This document shows, in pieces, positions 11,634-21,589 of a DNA stretch of 64,000 nucleotides. The notes below the pieces were generated by a model that saw only the letters and a list, made by a program, of their open reading frames with translations, was not told where the DNA came from and searched no databases. Within the stretch, counting starts at the first letter, position 1; each line of letters begins with the position of its first letter. This stretch comes from Anastatus disparis (Eukaryota > Arthropoda > Insecta > Hymenoptera > Eupelmidae). The DNA lies in contig JAFFSR010000351.1 in NCBI GenBank assembly GCA_017163975.1, forward strand, positions 2,811,501-2,875,500, written 5' to 3'. The position numbers were made by a program, and so were the translations under genes.

Positions 11634-12491
11634 CATATTGGGGTGGCACTTATTTCCCAAACTTAATTATTCGTACCGGACGCCCCTCAGAACGTTAAGT
11701 TATCATAAAAAACTAAGATTTAAGCTGCGAGAGCCCCTAAATTAAACGATCAACCCGTGCCGAAATACAAATTACGATTTTTTTTATCTAAAAATCTCAA
11801 AACACGACTTATCGACAGATCATAAATGGTATACATATTTTTAGACGCATTAACTTCAGAAAATTACTTTGTTTGAACTATTTTGTAATAAGTTAAGATG
11901 GTTATCAGACCTCAAAAAAATTTTTAAATAATTTTTGGGAACTTTTACGTACAGAATATCTAAAAAAAATAGTTATTTTTATCATTTATTCAAACCTAGC
12001 ACTAGTGTACCCACTCTGAATCCTTATCCTATTCAGACCACGTGAATATATACCTCAAAAGCTTTAATTTTTATTTTTGTAACTCTGTATGGATTATAAC
12101 ATTGACGGAGATATTGCAATTTGAAATTTTTTAAAAAACTGAAGGTATTAAATCCGTGAGTGGGTCTCAGATTTACTTCATAATAATAGCTTCAATTTTT
12201 GGGCGGATCTTAGACCGCCATAAAAAGTTTTTCAGAGCTTTAACTTAAGGTCTAAAAAATTATCTCTTGACAGTGTTATTGTTGTAAAATTAGATGTAAT
12301 ATTCTCTGAAGTAGTCGGAATCAACATAATTGCAAAAAAATTATTATTTATTCAAATATTTAAATCAAGTCCGTTTCAGAGTAAGTCTTTATAATTCAAG
12401 GCTAATGGCGTATAATTACAAAAGAATTAATTTATAAATTCTTAAAGAATTTACTTTCATATTTATAAAAAATAAAAATTTTATTCATATT

Positions 12492-12779
12492 TTATATACG
12501 AATCCTGTAAAGGAGACTGAGATATTTTAGAATGTTATTTTTTTCTATTTTTTTCCTACATCTGCACGGATGCTGTGTCTTAAGCTTTGATTGTTTCCAA
12601 ATATTTGACACAACGTTAAATACTGAAAGTATACTTTCATTGATTCCAAGTTTTGAAACTCGAGTTTGGTAAAAAAGTAGTTGTAAAACTTGTAACTTGG
12701 TAGGTAATCTATCTCTAGGAATAGCTGATACAGCATTATCTGCCAAATCATCAGGTATTTGTCTTGCAGTTTCCTCCAT
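12492..12779 (-). CDS. Unrecognised 95-codon ORF inside the long-TIR element
   Basis: The product begins MEETARQIPDDLADNAVS and continues with a normal protein-like composition (IPRDRLPTKLQVLQLLFY) before turning lysine-rich near its end. The C-terminal quarter lies in the inner edge of the left arm. I do not recognise a domain. The first 65 residues look like a genuine coding exon, with a charged and amphipathic pattern and no low complexity. It is probably a piece of the protein once encoded by the 11.7-16.7 kb element, or a captured exon. The next minus-strand ORF upstream, at 13478-13753, may be part of the same gene; a MITE (12868-13122) lies between them. Confidence 0.4.
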   Translation of the reverse strand: MEETARQIPDDLADNAVSAIPRDRLPTKLQVLQLLFYQTRVSKLGINESILSVFNVVSNIWKQSKLKTQHPCRCRKKIEKNNILKYLSLLYRIRI

Positions 12780-12867
12780 ATTTTATAGTTGTTGAAAGAT
12801 TTATAGAAATATTCTAATGAATTAAAGAAAAGAAATCATTATTAAATTTTTATAAACATCTACAACA

Positions 12868-13122
12868 TATGTGTGAGTGAGAATGAGAGTGGCATAAGTC
12901 ACATTTTTTTAAAAATTTAGTTAGTGGTATATTTCATTTCTTTAACATTAAAACAACTTGTTTTTCAAAATAGAGTGGCTTTTTTGTATATTTTTCTTTA
13001 ATATTATAAGCACTGTAAAAATGGCACTCAATAGAAATGTATATTAATTTAAAACTTTAATATCGAAAATCTCGAAATTAGAAGTATGTGACTTATGCCA
13101 CTCCCATTCTAACCCACACATA
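12868..13122. mobile_element. 255-bp MITE, copy 2 (inverse of 3835-4087)
   Basis: It starts ATATGTGTGAGTGAGAATG and ends AACCCACACATAT. The interior matches copy 1 in inverse orientation through ACATTAAAACAACTTG and AAATAGAGTGGC. It sits between the two minus-strand ORFs of the long-TIR element, so it inserted after that element. Confidence 0.82.
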
Positions 13123-13477
13123 TGACGGTAAGCAACATTTTAACTTTAATTTCAATTTATATTATTATAAATTACAGTAACAATAATTTAAAAATGACTT
13201 ACATTTTTTAAATTGGTATGCTACTTCTGTAATTTTGTTTTAGGTTATAAATACTTAGTTACTTCAATCAAAGCAATATAATATTTTCTTTACACTAAAT
13301 TACAAAAGAATTTTCAGGGTGTCTCTACGATCTACAATAGTCTATTTTGGTACGCATGTTGAAGTTCCAGCATCCAACCAGAAATATTAATGTTATTATT
13401 AAATGAATATGGGGTCGTATGTATCAGCTAAATTATTTGCGCGAGGTACGCGTGATACCTGTATTAATAATTACATT

Positions 13478-13753
13478 CTAATTATAAATATTATAAATAT
13501 GATAGATAAATGATATAATTTCCTTCAAGTATTTTTGGGAGTAAACATGACCCCGTTCATATGCGCAACTGAAATCTTCATATTCCAATTGAGGTTGTGT
13601 GCCAAACAGAGAGATATTATTTCTTGAGTCACATTTTGAAATCCCGAAGGTGCGTTCCACTAGAGTCGCAACCTCCACTAATAACAGATCTCGTACTTTA
13701 ATGTTTTGGTTACACAAAGAGAATTTTTCCTTAAAAATTTCGGTGAGGATCAC
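13478..13753 (-). CDS. Unrecognised 91-codon ORF
   Basis: The translation starts MILTEIFKEKFSLCNQNIK and contains RDLLLVEVATLVERTFGIS and YERGHVYSQKYLKEI. Composition is protein-like until the last dozen residues, which are I/Y-rich and probably past the real end or intronic. I recognise no family. Position and strand fit an upstream exon or fragment of the same gene as 12492-12779. Confidence 0.35.
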   Translation of the reverse strand: MILTEIFKEKFSLCNQNIKVRDLLLVEVATLVERTFGISKCDSRNNISLFGTQPQLEYEDFSCAYERGHVYSQKYLKEIISFIYHIYNIYN

Positions 13754-14630
13754 TACAATCGAGTAACATTCTAGATTTCTATAAAAAATATAAGACGTTA
13801 TCGTGAAAATAACTGAAAATTATAAAGGAGTCTGATAATTTTTCGTAATGTCTATAACGAGGACAGCGATATACGAGTATACTTCCCTCTTTTTCTTTGT
13901 TGTATGTTGCATAGTATGCTAAGTAAGTTTCTACGCTTACTTTGCATTATAAGAGAGCAGCGGGAGTCAAAGGGAGCCGAGGACTCATTTTTCTCGAGGA
14001 GAGAAGAAGTGCGCGCGAGGCGCTTGATCCCATGATAGGTGGACTTTAGCTAGATACGACAAAGTGTGCGCGTCGTTAGATTTTTGCCACCATTGTGCTC
14101 ATGCTCTTGCGACTTTGCTTTCTCGCCGGTTTTTGTTTGTTTAGCTGCGCGAATTATAATCAATAATTCTTGTTTTTTATTGATGGTGCACCATCGTAAC
14201 AAGAATTATAGTGCAGTGTAAAACAACACAGTGAATAAGTTATATCACCTATTTAAAGCAGTACTTTAACGTCTACGCGTTCGAGACATTTTGACGTTGA
14301 ATAGGGATGCCAAGCTGCACCGCACGTTGCCGGTGCCGCTGTCGAATTCATAGCTGTTGTACAAAGGAGGAATTCGCCGACGGGAAAAGAAAAGTAATTC
14401 TGCAAACTATCGTCCAATATTTTAATTATTTTTTATTGATGCCGGATAGTCTGTGTGTCGCTGTGCACAAACCATAATGTGCTTGATTCGAGCAAACGAG
14501 ATTGTTGTCCGCGTACGTGTGTGATAATTGTAGGTTGGCTTGGGCGCGCATTCGTGTAACAGTTAATATTTAAATCATTTGTATTACTTTTATAGCTCAT
14601 TTTCTTTTTCCACTGTATATTTCGTTTGCT
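13754..14630. other. GC-richer block with no recognised gene
   Basis: Around 13950-14400 the sequence is noticeably GC-richer and lower in simple repeats than its surroundings. It holds a short palindrome (ACAAGAATTAT with its inverse, about 14165-14210) and no ORF I would defend. It lies upstream of the two minus-strand ORFs and could be their promoter or 5' region. The minus-strand frame at 14433-14663 shows no recognisable protein. Confidence 0.35.
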
Positions 14631-14631
14631 T

Positions 14632-14842
14632 AAGGCGACTACAGAAGTTGGGTTAAATTTCATTCCGTAGTTAACAAATTACTCTTTCAGTTTTTAAAAT
14701 TTTTTGGATTTTTAAGTTTTTTACCATTCTACGGACTACAATAAATGGTGGAAAATTAAAAAATCTGATGAATTTCACATATTAAAAGAGTAATTTGTAA
14801 ACTCAAAAATAAAACCTAACCTGAAATCTGAAGTCGCCCTAA
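14632..14842. mobile_element. Approx. 210-bp MITE (TTARGGCGACT ends)
   Basis: The left end TTAAGGCGACTACAGA and the right end, whose inverse reads TTAGGGCGACTTCAGA, form imperfect terminal inverted repeats of 80-90 bp. The right end reappears inside the 46.3-46.9 kb foldback (46545-46615), so this small family has at least two traces here. Confidence 0.65.
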
Positions 14843-15699
14843 TCGAATAAATTGTAGTAAGGTTTAAATCAAATAATATTTTGCAATTGATTTCAAAGAA
14901 AATTAAACCTAATTTAATTTTCTCGCATTCTAACCTCAAAATCGCAACTTCTTTTCTCTTTTTCGGCTCTCAAGCGAGAAAATATGTTATGAAACGGATG
15001 TGTAAAAGCTTTTTTACGAAACTCGTTACAGCCCAATTTTTCGTTTTGTTAATAAAGTCCTTACACACCCGTTTAATAATGTACTATTATTATTTCGAAC
15101 ATATAAAATCTTTTACTTTGATGAGTGCAATAATCTTTAGTGAGTCTACTGGTATACGCCGTGGGTTCCGTCATACCAGACGTCGGGCTACAAAAACCTC
15201 TAGAAGAAGTCCTGTTGAAAAAATTTACAAGAATTGACTTCTACTTTGTAGCATAGTAAAGTACTATAGTTGATCAGCTGTGCAAGCTCAGCTATACTAT
15301 AAGTTATAGTCAATTTTGAATTTAATGGTGAGTTCACGTTTACTTAGAGAAATACACGAGGGACCCACAAATATATTTTATTTTATTTATCAAAATATAT
15401 TTCCCGTTACATGTCTCATAATTTTTTGTAGACATTTAGGTTGTTCCGCGATTGTAGTATTCGTCATTACAATTTTCATCGGAAAATTCTCACCGTGAAG
15501 TGTTTTTAAACGTACGTACCCATATAATTCCGCAATTCGACAAAACCCTAACCAAAACACAAAAGTATCAAAGGGCATTTTTCGACTTATTAATTTTTTT
15601 ATTCTTATTTAAAGTTTAATTTTTGTGCGAATTAAAACTCCAAAAGTGTAAAATAAAAAAAAAATAAAAAAAAAAACGTTCAAAAGCATCCTAGTCTTC
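14843..15699. other. Unassigned stretch inside the long-TIR element
   Basis: AT-rich with scattered short inverted repeats, for example GATGTGTAAAAGC against the inverse of CCTTACACACCC near 14990-15075. The ORFs at 14881-15237 and 15316-15498 have no recognisable product and I regard them as chance frames. Confidence 0.35.
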
Positions 15700-15920
15700 T
15701 ATACAGGATTTGAATAAAAAATAAATAAAATTCTTATCCATTATAAATATGAAAGATAATTTTTTAAAAATTAATAAATTAATTCTTTTGCAATAAACCA
15801 CCTCAGCAAAACTGAATGACATTCCACAATACGTCATAAGCCTTGAATTATAAAGACTTACTCTGAAACGGACTTGATTTGAATATTTGAATGAATAATA
15901 ATTTTTTTGAAATTACATTG

Positions 15921-16292
15921 ATTCCGATTACTTCAGAGAATATATCATCTAATTTTGCAACAATGACACTGTCAAGAGATAATTTTTCAGACCTTGAATT
16001 AAAGTTCTGAAAATTTTTTTATGGCTGTCTAAAATCCGCCCAGGAATTGAAGCTATTATTATAAAATAAATCTGAGACCTACTCACGGATTTAATACCTT
16101 CAGTTTATTCCGACTACTTTAGAGAATATATCATCTAATTTTGCAGCAATGACACTGTCAAGAGATAATTTTTTAGACCTTGAATTAAAGTTCTGAAAAT
16201 TTTTTTATGGCTGTCTAAAATCCGCCCAGGAATTGAAGCTATTATTATGAAATAAATCTGAGACCTACTCACGGATTTAATACCTTCAGTTT
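15921..16292. repeat. 186-bp tandem duplication in the right arm
   Basis: 15921-16106 is repeated at 16107-16292 with few differences. Both units start ATTCCGA and end TACCTTCAGTTT. The left arm has only one copy (12138-12324), so the duplication arose after the arms formed. Confidence 0.88.
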
Positions 16293-16724
16293 AATAAAAA
16301 CTTCAAATTGCGACATCTCCGTCAATTTTGTATTCATACAGAGTTACAAAAATAAAAATTAAAGCTTGTGAGGTATATTTTTACGTGGTCTGAATAGAAT
16401 AAGGATTCAGGGTGGGTACACTGGTGCTAGATTTGAATAAATGTTGAAAATGACTATTTTTTAGATATTTTGTACGTAAAAGTTACGAAAAAATTATTTA
16501 AAAATTTTTTTAAGGTGTGATAACCATCTAAACTTATTATAAAATAGTTAAAACAAAGTAATTTTCTGAGGTTAATGCCTCTAAAAATATGTATATTATT
16601 TATGATCTATTAATAAGTCGTGTTTTGAGATTTTTTGATAGAAAAAATCATAATTTGCATTTCGGCACGGGTTAATCGCTTAATTTGGGGCTCTCACAAC
16701 TTAAATCTCAGTTTTTTATGATAA

Positions 16725-17100
16725 CACACGCACACGCACACGCACACGCACACACACACACACAAAAACATTCAAATGTAAACAATCGTAAATACGGACA
16801 TACTTACATCCTAAATGGAAATAATTTTTGTGAAAAATTGTAAATAATAGTAAATAATTGTAAATAAATATTAAAAAATGTCAGAATTGAGACATAAATA
16901 ATGGTTATTTACAATGATTTACAGTTATTTACTATTATTTACTATTATTTAGTATTATTCACAATTATTTACAATTATTTACAATTATTTACAGTTATTT
17001 ACAATTATTCACAATTATTTACAATTATTTACAGCATTTGATAGTCATTCACAATCATTTATAATTATTCACAGTTATTTACATTTAAAATTTTTTTTTA
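16725..17100. repeat. CA tract followed by TTATTTACA-type array
   Basis: After a short (CA)n with CACACG units comes a palindromic array: repeats of the type GTAAATAATT on the left, then GAATTGAGACATAAATAA, then TTATTTACAATTATT repeats on the right. The same arrangement and the same GAGACATAAATAA core recur at 47.2-47.7 kb. Confidence 0.7.
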
Positions 17101-17693
17101 AATTAGTTGTGACAACCCTGGGGATCAGGGGGTCTCACTATTATCAATAAGCTACTTAGCAGTAATAATATCGCTGGAAGGGTCAGTGTAAAAATAAGGG
17201 TATATATATATGAAAAAGAATACACAAGCATTAACACTAAAATCGAACAATTAAAAGAAATATCGAATGATTTATTTAGATATAAGTACAGCTATAGAAA
17301 TGCACTTGTATAACGGGTGCCAGTTGCGTATTGCGTACGCGACGCTGCTTCGAGAAAACTCTCGCGCACAAAATAAAGCAACTAATAGGAAACAATCACA
17401 TTAATCTCGATAAAAAGGAAAGCTAAAAGGGGCAGGCTATAGAGGCTAGAATCGTCGTTATGAAAAATTTGGCTTCGCTTAAGCACTCACTCGCAATTAT
17501 ATCTACGTAGGATATAGAAATCACGAATCTAATTTTATGGTCGCACGCAGCTGATCAGATCAGAACAAGATGTACATGCTCGACGCTGACGACAGAAGGA
17601 ATGACGCAATGGCCTTTCCTTCGTCTTTACTCAGCTTCGTCTCTCTTGTTGTACGCTGCGCCCTGCAAGAGAGAGACAAACAATCTTTAACAG
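17101..17693. other. Non-coding stretch left of the LTR
   Basis: Mixed composition with a GC-richer part near 17300-17690. No ORF or repeat partner was found in the window. The last four bases before the LTR are ACAG (17690-17693), the same four that follow the second LTR copy at 46917-46920. Confidence 0.4.
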
Positions 17694-17948
17694 TGTAGAT
17701 TATGATGCCTTACTTGATGTAGATGGGTTACGTGAAAAGCCAATAACCAACTAAAAATATACAGAGAAAAAGTTTTATTAATAAGAGCCTTAGGAGTAAG
17801 GAGAGGTGAACGTGTCTCTACACTGAGAGCTCAGAACGCACTGAAGTGCTCGACGCTTACATGTTTCTTGCCGGCTCGCTAGGCGTTTACTTGCGCAAAG
17901 CAGTTGCGCGTACATATAAATGTGGCGTACGTGGTATGGAAGTCCACA
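17694..17948 (-). mobile_element. 255-bp LTR, uninterrupted copy (3' LTR position)
   Basis: On the minus strand it starts TGTGGACTTCC and ends ATCTACA, with TG...CA ends. It matches 46083-46916 at roughly 94-95% once the foldback in that copy is set aside. A polypurine tract lies immediately next to its start, on the high-coordinate side, so it is in the 3' LTR position of a minus-strand element whose body lies to the right. Confidence 0.82.
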
Positions 17949-17961
17949 ATACTCCCCCCTA
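17949..17961 (-). promoter_or_regulatory. Polypurine tract next to the LTR
   Basis: On the minus strand AGGGGGGAGTATT leads straight into TGTGGAC of the LTR. This is the expected position and composition for the primer of plus-strand DNA synthesis. Confidence 0.75.
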
Positions 17962-18139
17962 AATAACCAGCATGGTTATTTACAATAAAGGAATTTGTTT
18001 AACATTGATTGCTTCATAATTATTTGCGCAGATGTTTATCTGCTACTACATGCATTTTTAATACTAAATTATTACATTCTAATGCACTCAATTGTGCAAA
18101 ACATCTTTACATAATTGCTACATTATCGCTGCTTTTAAT

Positions 18140-18456
18140 ACTTGCTTACGAAAAGATTTTTACATACTTATTTTTATGGTTACTTGCGCAATTGATAGTT
18201 ACATTTTTATGCATTGAATTATGCGGAGTGAAAGATTTTTGCTTATATTTAGGACTATACAAAGTAGAAAAGAAAGAAATCTTTTACATTGACTTTATCT
18301 ATGACTTGACTATATTTACAATGTCAGGCTGTTGTACTTAATGTGCAACAGGTCCTCACTACTTCTACTATGAACACTTGCACCCAATCTACCTAGTGCC
18401 GCTGAAACTGGAGAATTCAGTAAAAGCTTGCAATTGCGTGCCTCCAACTCGAACTT
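18140..18456 (+). repeat. Duplicated block, copy 1 (inverse of 33200-33512)
   Basis: About 315 bp match the inverse of 33200-33512 nearly base for base, including a frame reading FLWLLAQLIVTFLCIEL in both. The block continues into the single-arm element next to it, so in total about 650 bp are duplicated 15 kb apart. The shared hydrophobic frame is not a recognisable protein and the conservation is at the DNA level. Confidence 0.8.
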
Positions 18457-18791
18457 ACAAGGAGAGTGTCAAGGTATTGGGACGCCGATCCTGCTCAAAT
18501 TTTGGGAGATGATTTTGGATGTAGAAATATTTAAAAAGCCAAGGTACTAGACTCTAACACTCAATATTTCTCTAGTTACAGGCAAATAAAGAAAATCACT
18601 ATAAAAGTTACTAGATTCTCAAACGCTTATAATTCATTAGTATTAATAATTAGAAGCCTGAACCTTTTTTTAAATGAAAGTTGAGCTCAAATCCTTCCGA
18701 ATTATCACTTATAGCATCCCGAAATGTTATTTATTTCTAAAGTTATAAAGGGATAAAAATTGAACCTGAAATTCGTCTTCATAACATTAAT
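18457..18791. mobile_element. Single-arm foldback derivative (ACAAGGAGAGTG end), copy 1
   Basis: It starts ACAAGGAGAGTGTCAAGG and runs about 335 bp, equal to one arm of the full palindromic elements at 30983 and 41119, with which it shares the internal segment around AAAGTTACTAGATTTTC. It stops where the centre of the palindrome would be. Inverse single-arm relatives are at 32880-33199 and 54173-54502. Confidence 0.7.
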
Positions 18792-18831
18792 TATCCTATC
18801 CTATCCTATCCTTCCTATCCTATCCTATATT
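18792..18831. repeat. (TCCTA)n microsatellite
   Basis: About eight pentanucleotide units CTATC/TCCTA abut the inner end of the single-arm element. Confidence 0.9.
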
Positions 18832-19377
18832 ATATTAAAGTGAAACCACTTTTTTCTCCGTTTCTCCGGTTCTCCAGTTCTCTGGTTCGCCGCATTTTTT
18901 AAATGTGTCTATTCATTTGGTAATAAGAGTAGCAATTTTTTATTGGGCCCTATATAATTAGTCCTCATTAGTCATAAGCATCTTTTTGGGTCATATTTTT
19001 TGGGTCTTATATTTTTTTGGGCCTTATATTTTCTTGAACCCTTTATTTTTTTTTCAAAACTTTACTTTTAAGCTACTGAACTATTTTTTTTCTTATAACT
19101 TTTGATAGATTATCCTATCCAAAACTTTAAAAAGTATACATTAATGAAAATATGTATTTTTCACATAACATAAATTTTTTTGAAATCAATTAACTTAATT
19201 CACAAGAAAAATTTAAATAATTATAAATTTGTTTTTTCAAATAAATACAATAAATTCAAACCTCCTGTTGAAAGATGCGGTAAAAAATACAATGAAAAAA
19301 AGAAATAAGATTAACTTTTAAGGCTTTTGCGTTTGTAAATGATTTGTTTTAATATTCTTTAATTATCAAATGGCGAG
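18832..19377. repeat. Degenerate TTTTTTGGGTCTTATA repeats, no gene
   Basis: Between about 18940 and 19050 the motif TTTTTGGGYCTTATATT recurs with variation, and related motifs appear again at 19528-19610 beyond the GC-rich palindrome. No coding potential. Confidence 0.5.
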
Positions 19378-19513
19378 CGCGAAGCGCGAGCGTTTTCGGT
19401 CGTGCCTTATATGCAAGAAGCGGAGCTTTATGCATGCCTTGCATCGCGAAGCGAAGCTCTGAAAGGACCGAGTTGCGAGCCACAGCGGCCCAAAGGGCCG
19501 CTGTGGCGAGCTA
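19378..19513. repeat. GC-rich palindromic block
   Basis: It contains GCGAGCGCGAAGCGCGAGC and CAGCGGCCCAAAGGGCCGCTG, the latter a perfect hairpin, inside a strongly AT-rich neighbourhood. It resembles in style the GCTGCGCTC hairpin at 7909-8043. The 67-codon ORF across it is not credible. Confidence 0.6.
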
Positions 19514-19639
19514 GTTATTCTCATGTATTCTTGGCTCTATATTTTTCTGAGCCCAATATTTTTTGGATTTTTATATTTACTTTGACTCTATATTTTGAGC
19601 TCTAAATTCTGCCATAATAAATTAAATTAAACTTAATTT

Positions 19640-20480
19640 TCAATAATGTTCATACGGCTTCCATGTCGTACAATAAGTAATGTTTGTCTGAAATCTCCTG
19701 ATGCGATTACAGTTTTACCACCAAAAGGTTGGTTCACATCGCATAAATCTTAAAAAATACGATCAACTGCTTCAAAAGCAAACTTTGAAGTCATGGATAT
19801 TTTATCCCAAATAATTATTTGTGTTCCCTTTGTTTGCTTTCTGCAGAATTAGGCTTTACATTACAAGTTGTACAATCTGTTATATTTAAGAGAACGTAGT
19901 ATCTCTCTATCCTTTTCTAATTAAAAATTGTAGGTTTTTGGAAAAACTAGTAGTTATTACTAGAAATCAATAGTTGTCCGCAACTCGTACAGTAAAAAAC
20001 AATATTTTTTCTACTAAGAACAAATTAATTCTCTAGCCTCACTCATGATTTAGTAAGTATGTTAAACTTTTTTTGAAAAAGAAGTATCAAAATTAATTTC
20101 ATCATTAATTAATTAATTTACTCCAGCGGCCTCTTAACGGTAGTTTAAATGTTGTATGCACGGTTTTTCCATCGACTAATGAATTTGCTGCTATAGCTGT
20201 CCAAGCTACACATAAATAATGTATAGTATGGTATTTAAAATAAACTATTAAAACGTTAAGTAAATAACTTTTTCTACTTCCACCTGGTCCATCTATAAAA
20301 ATATATTTTTCTTTACTTTGGTCGTTTAAACTTTTTATAGTAGAGTTAAATATTTACCTCTGTTTATCATTGAAAGAATTTATTTTCATTTCTAATTCAT
20401 TAAGAATATTATTATTATGATTTAAAATTGTTTGATTATTATCTTCTTCTATAAATGTGCTTATGTTAGGTAAATTGAAA
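19640..20480 (-). pseudogene. Helitron PIF1-type helicase fragment
   Basis: Reading leftward from about 20330, a P-loop appears as KYIFIDGPGGSRKSYLLN, followed by VAWTAIAANSLVDGKTVHT and TFKLPLRG. After an insertion near 19850-20030 come IIIWDKISMTSKFAFEAVD and GGKTVIASGDFRQTLLIV. This order (Walker A, Walker B, then GGKTVI-GDFRQ) is that of PIF1/Pif1-like helicases fused to Rep in Helitrons. The P-loop has Arg where GK normally follows GGS, and Walker B has Lys in place of the Glu of DEISM, so the enzyme is dead. Frames shift several times. Confidence 0.88.
19887..20035. mobile_element. Partial TTAA-type TIR element inside the helicase
   Basis: The sequence starting TTAAGAGAACGTAGTATC resembles the inverse of 22585-22636, which ends in CTGCTCTTAA. 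Both look like ends of one TIR family with TTAA at the border. Helicase coding resumes on both sides, so this is an insertion, but its right border is not clear. Confidence 0.4.
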
Positions 20481-20495
20481 TTATTTTAAAAAAAT

Positions 20496-20882
20496 CCATT
20501 GACTTGTAAATTATTTTTAATAAAATTCAATGCAAGATTGTCACCTCTATTTTTTCGTATTTAGGATGGTATAACTTATGTTTATATTTTTCATATGAAT
20601 TTCGTGAATTTATAGGATTATGAAAAACGCAAATAAAAGCAAATGATTTATAAAGAATATAAAGGAATTCTGTTGAAGATGCTTCTTCCAAACATCTATC
20701 CCATTCTTCATCTTCATCGATTAATTGTTTTGCCTTAGCTGCCTCGTAAAACGAATTGTACATCACATCATCAACAGTATGCAAAGCTTCAAACATGTAA
20801 TAATAGCTCCTTTAACATGTAATAGTAATAATCTAATGAAATAACGTTCTCTATCTTTCGGACTTACTAAGTACATTCTACT
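20496..20882 (-). pseudogene. Helitron Rep-helicase protein, middle segment
   Basis: The frame reads VSPKDRERYF near 20865, then FEALHTVDDVMYNSFYEAA, then KAKQLIDEDEEWDRCLEEA and FICVFHNPINSRN. The ER(Y/F) block, the HTVDDV-type block and the DEEW..CL block in this order are typical of the region between Rep and helicase in Helitron proteins. An equivalent segment is at 54503-54830. It is separated from the upstream Rep part by a foldback insertion (20884-21560). Confidence 0.85.
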
Positions 20883-20883
20883 A

Positions 20884-21560
20884 ACAAGGAGAGTGCATTG
20901 CATTTGGGTCTTGGATTTTCATCTAGCTTTGGGATCTTTTTTCTTACATAAAATCATGAAAAAAGCCGCGTCCATTAGGTCCAACGCTCGATATTTTCCG
21001 AGTTATGAGCAGTTTTGTCTGTTTTGTTTAACAAATTGTATCTGCTTTATAATTATACAGTTTTCGAACTACTTATTCTAGAAGGTTTTTACTGATTGCA
21101 TATTAAAGTTGAGATTGAAACCTTTCGATTAAAAAAAAACGTGTCCAAAAAGCTCAAGTTGTTAAAAACTCATGAAGGGATGAGAATTGAAATGAATTTC
21201 TGACTAAAATGTTGCATTTATTTTCTATGCATTTTTTGAGCTAAATATTTGCGCTATTTTTATTCGCTCATAACTTTTTAACAACTTGAGCTTTTTGGAC
21301 ACGTTTTTTTTTTAATCGAAAGGTTTTAATCTCAACTTTAATATGCAATCAGTAAAAACCTTCTAGAATAAGTAGTTCGAAAACTGAAAAATTATAAAGC
21401 AGATGTAATTTTTTCAACAAAACAGACAAAACTGCTCATAACTCGGAAAAAATCGAGCGTTGGACCGAATTGACGCGGGTTTTTTCCTGATTTTATGTAA
21501 GAAAAAAGATCTCAAAGCTAGAAGAAAATACAAGACTCAAATGCAATGCACTCTCCTTGT
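20884..21560. mobile_element. 677-bp foldback element (ACAAGGAGAG ends) in the Helitron
   Basis: It starts ACAAGGAGAGTGCATTG and ends CAATGCACTCTCCTTGT. The arms are about 330 bp and near perfect, meeting around 21210. It interrupts the Helitron coding frame between the FDEKLKK and VSPKDRERYF blocks. The terminal ACAAGGAGAG is shared with the single-arm elements, and AGGAGAGT with the CTAGGAGAG family. Confidence 0.88.
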
Positions 21561-21589
21561 AAGTATTGGTTTTCTTTTTTTCTCTTTTA

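Larger units (their letters stand above)
11698..16722. mobile_element. 5.0-kb element with 0.8-1.0 kb inverted arms
   Basis: The left arm (11698 to about 12508) starts GTTATCATAAAAAACT and the right arm (about 15700-16722) ends AGTTTTTTATGATAAC. The arms match over their whole length by eye, with about 10-15% differences. The right arm is longer because it holds a 186-bp tandem duplication (15921-16292). The interior contains two unrecognised minus-strand ORFs (12492-12779, 13478-13753), a GC-richer block and two MITEs. The layout is that of a DNA transposon with very long TIRs, but I cannot identify a transposase. Confidence 0.7.

Noticed and set aside
14881..15237. 118-codon plus-strand ORF
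   Set aside because: Composition follows local base content, no domain and no repeat partner; treated as a chance frame.
18009..18341. 110-codon hydrophobic ORF, apparently duplicated at 33315-33572
   Set aside because: The apparent conservation comes from a DNA-level duplication that continues into non-coding sequence on both sides. No recognisable protein family.
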